Assembly: GCF_008087345.1 (NCBI RefSeq)
Contig: NZ_ML701736.1
Coordinates: 165,222-229,221, forward strand
Origin: Nocardioides caldifontis
GTDB lineage: Bacteria > Actinomycetota > Actinomycetes > Propionibacteriales > Nocardioidaceae
DNA: 64,000 nt
Reading direction: 5' to 3'
The notes beneath the pieces are model-generated. The model worked only from the letters and a program-made list of their open reading frames with translations. It was not told the origin of the DNA and ran no database searches. This document shows positions 37,758-44,983 of this stretch, piece after piece. Both the position numbers and the translations under genes were made by a program. Position 1 is the first letter of the stretch. Every line of letters begins with the position of its first letter.

Positions 37758-38948
37758 ATGCAGCAGGGGAGGGCCACGGCACGGGCCGGGGCAGGGGCCG
37801 GTCGAGCGGCGCCGTCGTGGGACCGGCTGTTCTCCCGTGGTCGGCTCTCCGTCCGCGCCCGCGTGGCCCGGCTCCGCGCGAAGGGGTGGCTGGTCGCCCA
37901 GGCCTCGATCGCCGCCGGGATCGCCTGGACCCTCGCCCGCGACGTGTTCGGCCACCCCACCCCGTTCTTCGCGCCGGTCGTCGCCGTCGTCACCCTCGGG
38001 ATGTCCTACGGCCAGCGGCAGCGCCGCGTCGCCGAGGTGACCCTCGGCGTCGCCATCGGGGTCTTCATCGCCGACCTCCTCGTGCTCGCGCTCGGCAACG
38101 GCGGCTGGCAGATGACGCTGATCGTGGCGCTGTCGATGTCGACGGCGATCCTCCTCGACACCGGCAGGCTGCTGGTGACGCAGGCGGCGGTGCAGTCGAT
38201 CGTCGTGGCGGCCCTCGTCCCGGCCCCGGGGCAGGCCCTGCTCCGGTGGACCGACGCGCTGATCGGCGGCGCGGTGGCGCTCGTGGCGGCCACCCTCGTG
38301 CCGGGTGCGCCACTGCGCCGCCCCAGCGAGCAGGCGGGCAAGGTGCTGCTCAAGATGGCGTCGCTGCTGCGGAGTGCCGCGAAGGCGGTCGAGGAGCGCG
38401 ACGTCGAAGCGGCATTGTCGGTGCTCGAGGACGCGCGCTCCACCGACCTGCTGATCGAGGAGCTGCGGCAGGCGGCCGACGAGGGCGTGGAGATCGTGCG
38501 CTCCTCGCCGTTCCGGTTCCGTCAGCGCGGCCACGTGCGCAGGATGGTCGAGCTGGTCGAGCCGCTCGACCTGGCGATCCGCAACACCCGGGTGCTGGTC
38601 CGTCGTGCCGCCGTCGCGGCCCACCGCGGCGAGCCGGTCCCGGCCTCCTACCTGGAGCTCTGCCGGCGGCTCGCCGACGAGGTCGACGCGGTCGCCGAAC
38701 GGCTGCGCGGGGACGCCCGGCTCGAGCTGCACCAACCGGCGCTGATCGCGCTCGCCGAGGCCACCGCGCGGGTCGAGCGGAGCAGGACGCTCACCGCGGA
38801 GGTGATGCTCGCCCAGCTGCGCTCGTCGGTGGCCGACCTGCTCCGGCTGACCGGGATGCACCCGCTCGCCTCGACCGACGCGATCCCGCCACTCGCCCCC
38901 GGTGACCCCGGCCCGCCGTCCGATGCACCACAATCCAAGGGTGACTGA
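37758..38948 (+). CDS. FUSC/aromatic acid exporter family membrane protein
   Basis: The 396-residue protein has about six hydrophobic segments in the first 190 residues, including GIAWTLARDVFGHPTPFFAPV, typical of FUSC/ArAE proteins. A long helical cytosolic region follows with repeated Ala/Glu/Arg-rich segments. Related proteins are thought to export aromatic acids or other small molecules. The ATG at 37758 is the first before the charged N-terminus. Its last bases overlap the next gene (GTG at 38941), so the DivIVA-like protein is probably translated from the same mRNA. Confidence 0.88.
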   Translation: MQQGRATARAGAGAGRAAPSWDRLFSRGRLSVRARVARLRAKGWLVAQASIAAGIAWTLARDVFGHPTPFFAPVVAVVTLGMSYGQRQRRVAEVTLGVAIGVFIADLLVLALGNGGWQMTLIVALSMSTAILLDTGRLLVTQAAVQSIVVAALVPAPGQALLRWTDALIGGAVALVAATLVPGAPLRRPSEQAGKVLLKMASLLRSAAKAVEERDVEAALSVLEDARSTDLLIEELRQAADEGVEIVRSSPFRFRQRGHVRRMVELVEPLDLAIRNTRVLVRRAAVAAHRGEPVPASYLELCRRLADEVDAVAERLRGDARLELHQPALIALAEATARVERSRTLTAEVMLAQLRSSVADLLRLTGMHPLASTDAIPPLAPGDPGPPSDAPQSKGD

Positions 38949-39330
38949 GAGCAGGCCGGGGACGGTCGACGACCATCTCGAGCTCCCCGGGTGCCGGTTC
39001 CTCCGGGAGGGGTACGCCGCCGACGAGGTCGACGAGTTCGTCGACGGGCTGCGCCGGTCGCTCCGCCACGACCCGCCGGACATGGCGCCGTACGAGGTGG
39101 CCGACGCGCGGTTCAAGGTCTCCCGGTGGGGGCGGCGGTACGAGCTGCGCGCCGTCGACGACTACCTGGAGTCGGCGCAGGCAGCGCTCCGGGAGCGGCA
39201 CGGCGAGCACGCCGTGGCCGAGGTGGAGGGCCGCGTCGCGGACGAGCGGCACGTGTCGACGCTCTGGATCTACCTCGTCGGGCTGCTGCTCGTCGCGGTC
39301 GTCGTGGTCTTCGCGCTCACCCAGCTCTAG
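38941..39330 (+). CDS. DivIVA-domain membrane protein
   Basis: This 129-residue protein begins with a short DivIVA-like motif, FLREGYAADEVDEFVDGLR, which in larger proteins binds curved membrane. A charged middle and one C-terminal hydrophobic segment (TLWIYLVGLLLVAVVVVFAL) follow. I chose GTG at 38941, overlapping the FUSC stop; an in-frame ATG at 38923 would add six residues. The protein probably sits at the membrane with its domain inside the cell. Its stop lies in a CTAG shared with the convergent SDR gene. Function is unknown. Confidence 0.78.
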   Translation: MTESRPGTVDDHLELPGCRFLREGYAADEVDEFVDGLRRSLRHDPPDMAPYEVADARFKVSRWGRRYELRAVDDYLESAQAALRERHGEHAVAEVEGRVADERHVSTLWIYLVGLLLVAVVVVFALTQL

Positions 39331-40004
39331 GAGCCCGCCCGGCGGGAGTGGACGAGCTCGCTGCGCCAGCCGGCCTCGTCCTGCTCCGCCGCGGCGACCA
39401 GCGCCTCCGCGACCCGGTCCGGGTGGAACGGGGACGTCGGGTCCTCGCGGTCCAGCACGCCGTCCACGGTCAGGGAGACCGCCCGGATCCCGTCCGGCGC
39501 GAGCGTGGCGTCGATGCTGTGCACGAGGTTGCGCAGCGCCGCCTTCTGCACGCCCAGGGAGGCGGCCCGGTGGGAGGGGCGGTCGGCGGCGATGCTGCCG
39601 GTGGCGGTGATCCGGCCGCCTGGGCCCATGAACGGCCGTGCGGCCTGCACGGCGGTGAGGAGCGCACCGACACCGAGCGCGACGTCGGCGAGCAGGTCGG
39701 GGACCGTCAGCTCGAGCGGCGTCGCCTCGCGGTAGGCGCTCGGGTTGAAGTGCAGCACGTCGAGCCGGCCGCTGTAACCGACGAGGCGGTCGACCGCGGC
39801 GACGAGCGAGTCGGCGTCGGTGACGTCCGCGTCGGTCCAGCCGGCAGGGGTCCCGTCGGCCTTGAGCTCCTCGCCGAGCTCGGTCAGCTGCTCGATGTCG
39901 AGCCCGATCAGTGCCACCTCGTGGCCGCGCCGCCCCCAGGCGCGCGCGACCGAGCCGCTGACCCCCGGCCCGGCGCCGACGACGAGGACGAGTGGGTTGC
40001 TCAT
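39327..40004 (-). CDS. Short-chain dehydrogenase-like protein lacking the catalytic Tyr
   Basis: The 225-residue protein has an SDR fold: a Rossmann start VLVVGAGPGVSGSVARAWGRR and a VLHFNPSAYREA segment in place of the usual NNAG. The expected YxxxK site is altered: the segment reads RAASLGVQKAALRNLV, so the Lys is present but a Leu occupies the Tyr position. The Ser in ATGSIAAD is retained. Catalysis by the classical mechanism is therefore doubtful. The ATG at 40004 is divergent from the polymerase gene. The stop codon shares a CTAG with the DivIVA-like gene. Confidence 0.85.
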   Translation of the reverse strand: MSNPLVLVVGAGPGVSGSVARAWGRRGHEVALIGLDIEQLTELGEELKADGTPAGWTDADVTDADSLVAAVDRLVGYSGRLDVLHFNPSAYREATPLELTVPDLLADVALGVGALLTAVQAARPFMGPGGRITATGSIAADRPSHRAASLGVQKAALRNLVHSIDATLAPDGIRAVSLTVDGVLDREDPTSPFHPDRVAEALVAAAEQDEAGWRSELVHSRRAGS

Positions 40005-40042
40005 CGGGCCAACCTAGCGCCGCGGTACGGCAGGATCGGGTC

Positions 40043-41143
40043 ATGGCACCCGGACGTCACGAGCGGCCGCCGGCCCCGCGTCCGCCGACCCGCTGGGTCC
40101 TCCACGTCGACCTCGACGAGTTCATCGCCGCCGTGGAGGTGCTGCGCCGCCCCGAGCTGGCGGGGCTCCCGGTGGTCGTCGGGGGCCGGGGCGACCCCAC
40201 CGAGCGCGGCGTGGTCGCCACCGCGTCGTACGCCGCCCGCGAGCACGGCGTGGGCTCCGGCATGCCCTTGCGCACCGCCGCGCGGAAGATCCCCGACGCC
40301 GTCTTCCTCCCCGTCGACAAGCCGGCCTACGAGGCGGCGAGCGAGGAGGTGATGGCCGTGCTCCGCTCGTTCGGCGAGCCGGTCGAGGTGCTGGGCTGGG
40401 ACGAGGCGTTCGTCGGCACCGACCGCGACGATCCGGAGGAGCTCGCCCGTGCGATCCGGGCCCGCGTGCTCGAGGTGACCCGGCTGCACTCCTCGGTCGG
40501 CATCGGGGACAACAAGCTGCAGGCGAAGATCGCCACCTCGTTCGGCAAGCCGCGCGGGGTCGGCAGGCTCTCCTCGGATCAGTGGTTCGAGGTGATGGGG
40601 GAGCGGCCCACGACCGCGCTGTGGGGCATCGGCCCCAAGACCGCCGCCCGGTTGGCCGGGCTGGGGATCCGCACCGTGCGGGAGCTCGCCGAGGCCGACA
40701 CCCGCTCGCTGGCCGAGGTGCTCGGCCCGACCATGGGGCCCTGGTACCGCCGGCTCGGCCGCGGCGTCGACTCCTCCCCGGTGGACCCCACGCCGTGGGT
40801 GCCGCGCGCCCACGGGCGCGAGGAGACCTTCCAGAGGGACCTCGACGACTGGAGCGAGGTCGCGGCGGCTGCCCGGCGGCTGGCGGCGCAGGTCACCGAG
40901 GACATCACGTCCGAGGGGAGACCGGCGGTCCGGGTCGGGGTGAAGGTCAGGTACACGCCGTTCGAGACCCGGCAGCGGAGCCTCACCCTCCCGGGGCCGA
41001 CGTCGGATGCGTCGGTGATCGCCGACGCCGCCGTCGAGCTGGTGGGCCGGCTCGACCACACCCGCAAGGTCCGGCTGCTCGGGGTCCGGGCCGAGATGGC
41101 GCCGCCCGGCGACGACGACGAGGCCGCGCCGGTCAGTGGCTGA
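40043..41143 (+). CDS. dinB2: Y-family DNA polymerase, DinB2-like with Ile at the steric gate
   Basis: The 366-residue enzyme is a translesion DNA polymerase of the DinB (Pol IV) class. Metal-binding residues are visible as Asp23 in HVDLDEF and Asp120-Glu121 in GWDEAFVG. The residue after Phe27, which is Phe or Tyr in most DinB proteins and blocks ribonucleotides, is Ile28. The same position is Leu14 in mycobacterial DinB2, which uses rNTPs efficiently, and other segments (WVLHVDLD, GWDEA, WGIGPKT, WVPRAH) also match DinB2 rather than DinB1. The C-terminal little-finger domain is present but no beta-clamp motif is obvious at the end. The ATG at 40043 follows GGATCGGG. Its stop overlaps the convergent SDR gene. 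Confidence 0.9.
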   Translation: MAPGRHERPPAPRPPTRWVLHVDLDEFIAAVEVLRRPELAGLPVVVGGRGDPTERGVVATASYAAREHGVGSGMPLRTAARKIPDAVFLPVDKPAYEAASEEVMAVLRSFGEPVEVLGWDEAFVGTDRDDPEELARAIRARVLEVTRLHSSVGIGDNKLQAKIATSFGKPRGVGRLSSDQWFEVMGERPTTALWGIGPKTAARLAGLGIRTVRELAEADTRSLAEVLGPTMGPWYRRLGRGVDSSPVDPTPWVPRAHGREETFQRDLDDWSEVAAAARRLAAQVTEDITSEGRPAVRVGVKVRYTPFETRQRSLTLPGPTSDASVIADAAVELVGRLDHTRKVRLLGVRAEMAPPGDDDEAAPVSG

Positions 41144-41978
41144 CAGCCCCCATGCGGCCGCGCATCACCCGTGCCACCACCCGCTGGTAGCCGGAGCCGG
41201 TCAGCCGGACGAAGGCGTCGAGCACCCTGGCGTCCGCACCCACGAGGATGCGCGGTCGACCTGCCAGCATGCCGTCCAGGATCACCCGGGCCGCCTTCTC
41301 CGGCGAGGTCCTGGCGAGCTTGCGGTCGAAGAAGTCGGCGTTGCCCTGCTGGTCGACCCCCTCCGCGGCGGCCGCGTTGCGGGCGATCGCCGTCTTGATC
41401 CCGCCCGGGTGCACGCAGTGCACCTGGACGGGGTGGCCGGCCACGAGCATCTCCTGGCGCAGCGACTCGGTGAAGCCGCGGACCGCGAACTTGGCGGCGT
41501 TGTACGCCGACTGGCCCGGCACCGACAGCAGCCCGAAGAGGCTCGAGATGTTGACGACGTGGCCGTCGCCGGAGGCGATGACGTGGGGGAGGAACGCCTG
41601 CGTGCCGTGCACGACCCCCCAGAAGTCGACGTCGACGAGGAAGCGGAACTGCTCCTCGGAGACCTTGTCGACGTCGCCGCTGAGCGCCACGCCGGCGTTG
41701 TTGACGATCACGTCGGCGCGGCCGAGCTCCGCGACCACCGAGGACGCGTAGGAGTGCCAGGCGTCGCGGTCGCGCACGTCGAGCTTCTCGACGTGCGGCC
41801 TCCGGTCCGTCGCCTGCTCGACCAGCCGGGCGGTCTCCTCGAGCCCGGTGACGTCGACGTCCGAGATCGCCGGGACGGCGCCACGTCGTGCCGCGTCGAC
41901 GGCGAGCGCGCGGCCGATGCCGGAGGCGGCGCCGGTGATGACGAGAACCTTGTCCTGGAGGAGGAGCGGGTTGCTCAC
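41133..41978 (-). CDS. Short-chain dehydrogenase/reductase, classical
   Basis: This 281-residue NAD(P)-dependent oxidoreductase has the classical SDR motifs TGAASGIGRALA, NNAGVALSG, a catalytic Ser in ISSLFGLL and Tyr-x-x-x-Lys in SAYNAAKFAV. The GTG at 41978 overlaps the stop of the monooxygenase gene (GTGA), so it acts in the same operon under the divergent TetR-type regulator. A joint role in oxidation and reduction of a ketone substrate by the two enzymes is plausible. Its 3' end overlaps that of the polymerase gene on the other strand by 11 bases. Confidence 0.93.
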   Translation of the reverse strand: MSNPLLLQDKVLVITGAASGIGRALAVDAARRGAVPAISDVDVTGLEETARLVEQATDRRPHVEKLDVRDRDAWHSYASSVVAELGRADVIVNNAGVALSGDVDKVSEEQFRFLVDVDFWGVVHGTQAFLPHVIASGDGHVVNISSLFGLLSVPGQSAYNAAKFAVRGFTESLRQEMLVAGHPVQVHCVHPGGIKTAIARNAAAAEGVDQQGNADFFDRKLARTSPEKAARVILDGMLAGRPRILVGADARVLDAFVRLTGSGYQRVVARVMRGRMGAVSH

Positions 41979-43546
41979 GCGCCGACCTCCTGGGGCTCGA
42001 GCTCCTCGGCCCGCGGTGGTCGGACGCGCACCTGGTCGCGGGGCACGAGGTCGTAGGCGTCGGCGTCGAAGGACGCCAGCAGCCGGCGGAACGTGAACGT
42101 GGCGCGCGGCCACAGCGTGACGTTGCGGCCGTGGCTGTCGAGGTACCAGCTCGCGCAGCCACCCGCGTTCCACACCGTGCGCTGCATGCGCTCCTGGAGC
42201 TCCTCGACGAACGCGCGCTGCACCTCGGCGCGTGGCTCGACGCTGGCGGCCCCGCACTCCTCCATGGTGCGCACCGCGTCGACGACGTACGCCGTCTGCG
42301 ACTCGATCATGAACACCATGCTCGAGTGGCCGAGCCCGGTGTTCGGCCCGACGACGAAGAACAGGTTGGGGAACCCGTTGACCGTGGTGCCCTTGTAGGC
42401 CTGCATGCCGTGCTCGGCGAAGTGGTCGGAGAGCGTCACGCCGCCGCGACCGCGGATGTGCTCCGCGATGGGCAGGTCGGTGGTGTGGAAGCCGGTCGCC
42501 ACGATGACCGCGTCGACGTCGCGCGCCGTGCCGTCCTTCGTCACGATGCCCGTCGGCGTCAGCTCGGCGATGCCGTCGGTCACGAGCTCGACGTTGTCGC
42601 GGTCGAGCGCGGGGTACCACGTGTTCGAGATCAGGATCCGCTTGCAGCCGATCCGGTAGTCCGGCGTCACCTTGCGGCGCAGCTCGGGGTCCTTGATCCC
42701 GCGGCGGATGTTGGAGAGCGCCATCTGCTTCGCGGGCCAGGCCAGCGAAGGCATGCGCGTGAACGCCGGCACGTACATCTCCCGGCCCCAGTAGATCGCG
42801 GTGCGGTAGAGCTTCTGCACCGCGGGCAGGGAACGGAACGCCGCCTTCTCGACCCCGGTGTAGTCGCGGTCGTGCCGGGGGATCACCCAGGGCGCGGTGC
42901 GTTGGTAGACGTCGAGCCGGGCGACCTCCGGCGCGATCTCCGGCACGATCTGGATCGCGGACGCGCCGGTGCCGATGACCGCGACCCGCTTGCCGGTCAG
43001 GTCGTAGCCGTGGTTCCAGCGGGCGGAGTGGAAGACCTCGCCCTCGAACGAGTCGAACCCCGGGATGTCGGGGTCCTTCGGGTCGGACAGCGCCCCGGCC
43101 GCCGAGACCACCACGTCGGCGGTGAGGTCGCCCGCGGAGGTGTGCACGTCCCATTGGTGCGCCGCCTCGTCCCAGACCAGCTCCTCGACGTTTGTGCGGA
43201 AGCGGAACCGGTCGAGGGTGCCGGAGTCCTCTGCGACCCGCTGGATGTAGCGCTGGATCTCCGGCTGCGGCGAGAACGACCGCGACCAGTGCGGGTTGGG
43301 GGCGAACGAGTAGGAGTACAGCTGGGAGGGGACGTCGCACGCCGCACCCGGGTAGGTGTTGTCGCGCCACGTGCCGCCGACGTCGTCGCCGCGCTCGACG
43401 ACGAGGAAGTCGCGCACGCCGCTCTCCTGGAGACGGATCGCGGTCGCGAGCCCGCCGAATCCCGCGCCCACGACGAGCACCCGCACGTGGCGGGGGAGCT
43501 CGGGTCCGGGCAGGGGTGCGCTGCTGGTGGGTGCCGTGGAGGTCAT
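41975..43546 (-). CDS. Flavin-containing (Baeyer-Villiger-type) monooxygenase
   Basis: The 523-residue enzyme has two dinucleotide-binding motifs, VVGAGFGGLATA (FAD) and VIGTGASAIQIV (NADPH). Between them is the Baeyer-Villiger fingerprint FEGEVFHSARWNH, which matches FxGxxxHxxxW. An GGTWRDNTYPGAACDVPS segment is also typical. Such enzymes convert ketones to esters or lactones. The ATG at 43546 begins after a divergent intergenic region with two inverted repeats next to a TetR-family gene. The substrate is unknown. Confidence 0.95.
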   Translation of the reverse strand: MTSTAPTSSAPLPGPELPRHVRVLVVGAGFGGLATAIRLQESGVRDFLVVERGDDVGGTWRDNTYPGAACDVPSQLYSYSFAPNPHWSRSFSPQPEIQRYIQRVAEDSGTLDRFRFRTNVEELVWDEAAHQWDVHTSAGDLTADVVVSAAGALSDPKDPDIPGFDSFEGEVFHSARWNHGYDLTGKRVAVIGTGASAIQIVPEIAPEVARLDVYQRTAPWVIPRHDRDYTGVEKAAFRSLPAVQKLYRTAIYWGREMYVPAFTRMPSLAWPAKQMALSNIRRGIKDPELRRKVTPDYRIGCKRILISNTWYPALDRDNVELVTDGIAELTPTGIVTKDGTARDVDAVIVATGFHTTDLPIAEHIRGRGGVTLSDHFAEHGMQAYKGTTVNGFPNLFFVVGPNTGLGHSSMVFMIESQTAYVVDAVRTMEECGAASVEPRAEVQRAFVEELQERMQRTVWNAGGCASWYLDSHGRNVTLWPRATFTFRRLLASFDADAYDLVPRDQVRVRPPRAEELEPQEVGA

Positions 43547-43565
43547 GGTTGCCAGCGTAGGAAGG

Positions 43566-43604
43566 CTATTGAATGGCCGTCAATAGCGTGTTGAACGAAG
43601 TTCA
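43566..43604. promoter_or_regulatory. Two inverted repeats in a divergent promoter (putative TetR operators)
   Basis: CTATTGA (43566-43572) pairs with TCAATAG (43580-43586), and TGAAC (43592-43596) pairs with GTTCA (43600-43604). They lie in the 73-base, AT-richer gap between the monooxygenase gene and the TetR-type regulator gene. A TAGAAT hexamer at 43606-43611 could be the -10 of a near-leaderless regulator transcript. Binding by the neighbouring regulator is inferred from position. Confidence 0.6.
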
Positions 43605-43619
43605 GTAGAATCCGCTGTC

Positions 43620-44231
43620 ATGAGCGCCACACGCATCCGGCTGTCGCCCGAGAGCCGTCGCGAGCAGCTGCTCGACCTCGGCGTGACGCTGCTGTCGGGG
43701 CGCCGGCTCGAGGACCTCTCGATCGACGTCCTCGCCGACGAGGCGGGCATCTCGCGCGGGCTGCTGTACCACTACTTCGCCGGCAAGCGGGAGTTCCACC
43801 TGGCCGTGCTGCGCCGGATGGCCGACCAGGTCGTCGCGATCACCGCGCCGCCGAGCGACGGTGACCCGCTGTCCCAGCTCGTCACCTCGCTCGCGGCGTA
43901 CCTCGACTTCGTGACCGAGAACCGGGTCGCCTACGTCTCGTTCGTACGCGCGGCCGCTGCCGGCGACGAGGAGTTCCGCCGGATCTACGAGGAGGCCAGG
44001 GGCGCGCTGACCGACCGCATCTTCGACCACGCCGGCCGCGACGTGCTCGCCGGGCTCGGGCTCGTCGACGGACCGGAGCTGCGGCTGCTGGTGCGTGGCT
44101 GGAGCGCGATGGTCGAGGACACCGTGCTGTCGTGGCTCGACGACGACCGCGGCATCGCTCGCGACGCGCTGCTGGAGATGGTCGCGGCCACCCTCGTCGG
44201 CGTCGCTGGTGTTGTCAAACCGACAAGATAG
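43620..44231 (+). CDS. TetR family transcriptional regulator
   Basis: This 203-residue repressor has an N-terminal helix-turn-helix, with LSIDVLADEAGISRGLLYHYF and the following KREF typical of TetR proteins, and an alpha-helical ligand-binding C-terminal domain. It is divergent from the Baeyer-Villiger monooxygenase and SDR operon and probably represses both that operon and itself through the repeats at 43566-43604. The ligand is perhaps the substrate ketone, which is inference. The ATG at 43620 is the only start with the full HTH. Confidence 0.93.
   Translation: MSATRIRLSPESRREQLLDLGVTLLSGRRLEDLSIDVLADEAGISRGLLYHYFAGKREFHLAVLRRMADQVVAITAPPSDGDPLSQLVTSLAAYLDFVTENRVAYVSFVRAAAAGDEEFRRIYEEARGALTDRIFDHAGRDVLAGLGLVDGPELRLLVRGWSAMVEDTVLSWLDDDRGIARDALLEMVAATLVGVAGVVKPTR
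44212..44226. promoter_or_regulatory. TTGTC-N5-GACAA inverted repeat before the Nudix regulator gene
   Basis: A perfect 5-base inverted repeat with a 5-base spacer lies over the last codons of the TetR-type gene, ending 16 bases before the GTG start of the NrtR-like gene. The position suits an autoregulatory operator. A match to a known NrtR site cannot be judged by eye. Confidence 0.35.
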
Positions 44232-44241
44232 ACTCGCCCTC

Positions 44242-44943
44242 GTGGCCTACACCTCCGAGTTCCCGTTCGTGTACCTCACCGCCGACGTCGTCGCCTTCAG
44301 CCTGCAGGACGACCAGCTGTGCGCGCTGGTGGTGAAGCGGGGTTCCGCCCCGCACCGCGGACGGTGGGCGCTGCCCGGCGGCTTCGTCGACGAGATGGAG
44401 GACGTCGAGAAGGCGGCGCGGCGCGAGCTGCGCGAGGAGACCGGTGTCGACGCACGCAAGCTGGTGCTGGAACAGGTGGGTGTCTACACCGCGCCCCGTC
44501 GGGACCCGCGGCACCGCACGATCTCGATCGCCTGGCTGACGGTGCTGCCCGCGGACGTCGCGCTGCAGGCGGGCGACGACGCCGCCGACACGCGGTGGGC
44601 GCCGGTCGAGGAGCTGCTCGAGCCGCGGCGGCTCGCCTTCGACCACGCCACGATCCTGCGCGACGCCGTGGACCGGCTCCGTGCCGACCTCGAGCGCACC
44701 GGCCGCGCGACGCTGTTCCTCGGCGAGGAGTTCACCGTCGCCGAGCTCCGGCGGGTCTACGAGATCGTCTGGGACCGCCCCCTCGACCCGGGCAACTTCC
44801 AGCGCAAGGTCACCGGTGTGCCGGGGCTGCTCGAGGACACCGGCTACCAGACCGCCGGGGGTCGCGGCCGCCCGGCGACGCTCTACACCGCGGGGACCAC
44901 CGACGAGATCTGGCCGCCGCTCTCGCGCGAGCGCGACCGCTAG
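44242..44943 (+). CDS. Nudix hydrolase/NrtR-like regulator
   Basis: The 233-residue protein has an N-terminal Nudix domain with a complete Nudix box (GGFVDEMEDVEKAARREL followed by REETGV) at about residues 50-72, and a C-terminal winged-helix domain (FTVAELRRVYEIVWDRPLD, then GNFQRKVTG). This architecture is that of NrtR, a repressor of NAD synthesis and salvage genes that senses ADP-ribose-type metabolites. The intact Nudix box leaves open a hydrolytic role. The start is GTG at 44242. No NAD biosynthesis gene is adjacent, so any target is elsewhere. Confidence 0.9.
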   Translation: MAYTSEFPFVYLTADVVAFSLQDDQLCALVVKRGSAPHRGRWALPGGFVDEMEDVEKAARRELREETGVDARKLVLEQVGVYTAPRRDPRHRTISIAWLTVLPADVALQAGDDAADTRWAPVEELLEPRRLAFDHATILRDAVDRLRADLERTGRATLFLGEEFTVAELRRVYEIVWDRPLDPGNFQRKVTGVPGLLEDTGYQTAGGRGRPATLYTAGTTDEIWPPLSRERDR

Positions 44944-44983
44944 TCCGCGCTTCCTGATCCTGGCCCCGTAGGCTGGGTCGGTC

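Noticed and set aside
35246-38905. A 1219-codon open frame on the plus strand
   Set aside because: It runs antisense through the BBE-like oxidase and WS/DGAT genes and into the FUSC gene; composition is Arg/Gly/Pro/Val-rich with no motifs. It is a GC-bias shadow.
44206-44241. A tRNA-like or riboswitch-like element before the Nudix gene
   Set aside because: Only a simple inverted repeat is present; there is no T-loop consensus and no cloverleaf pairing. No tRNA consensus was found anywhere in the window by eye.
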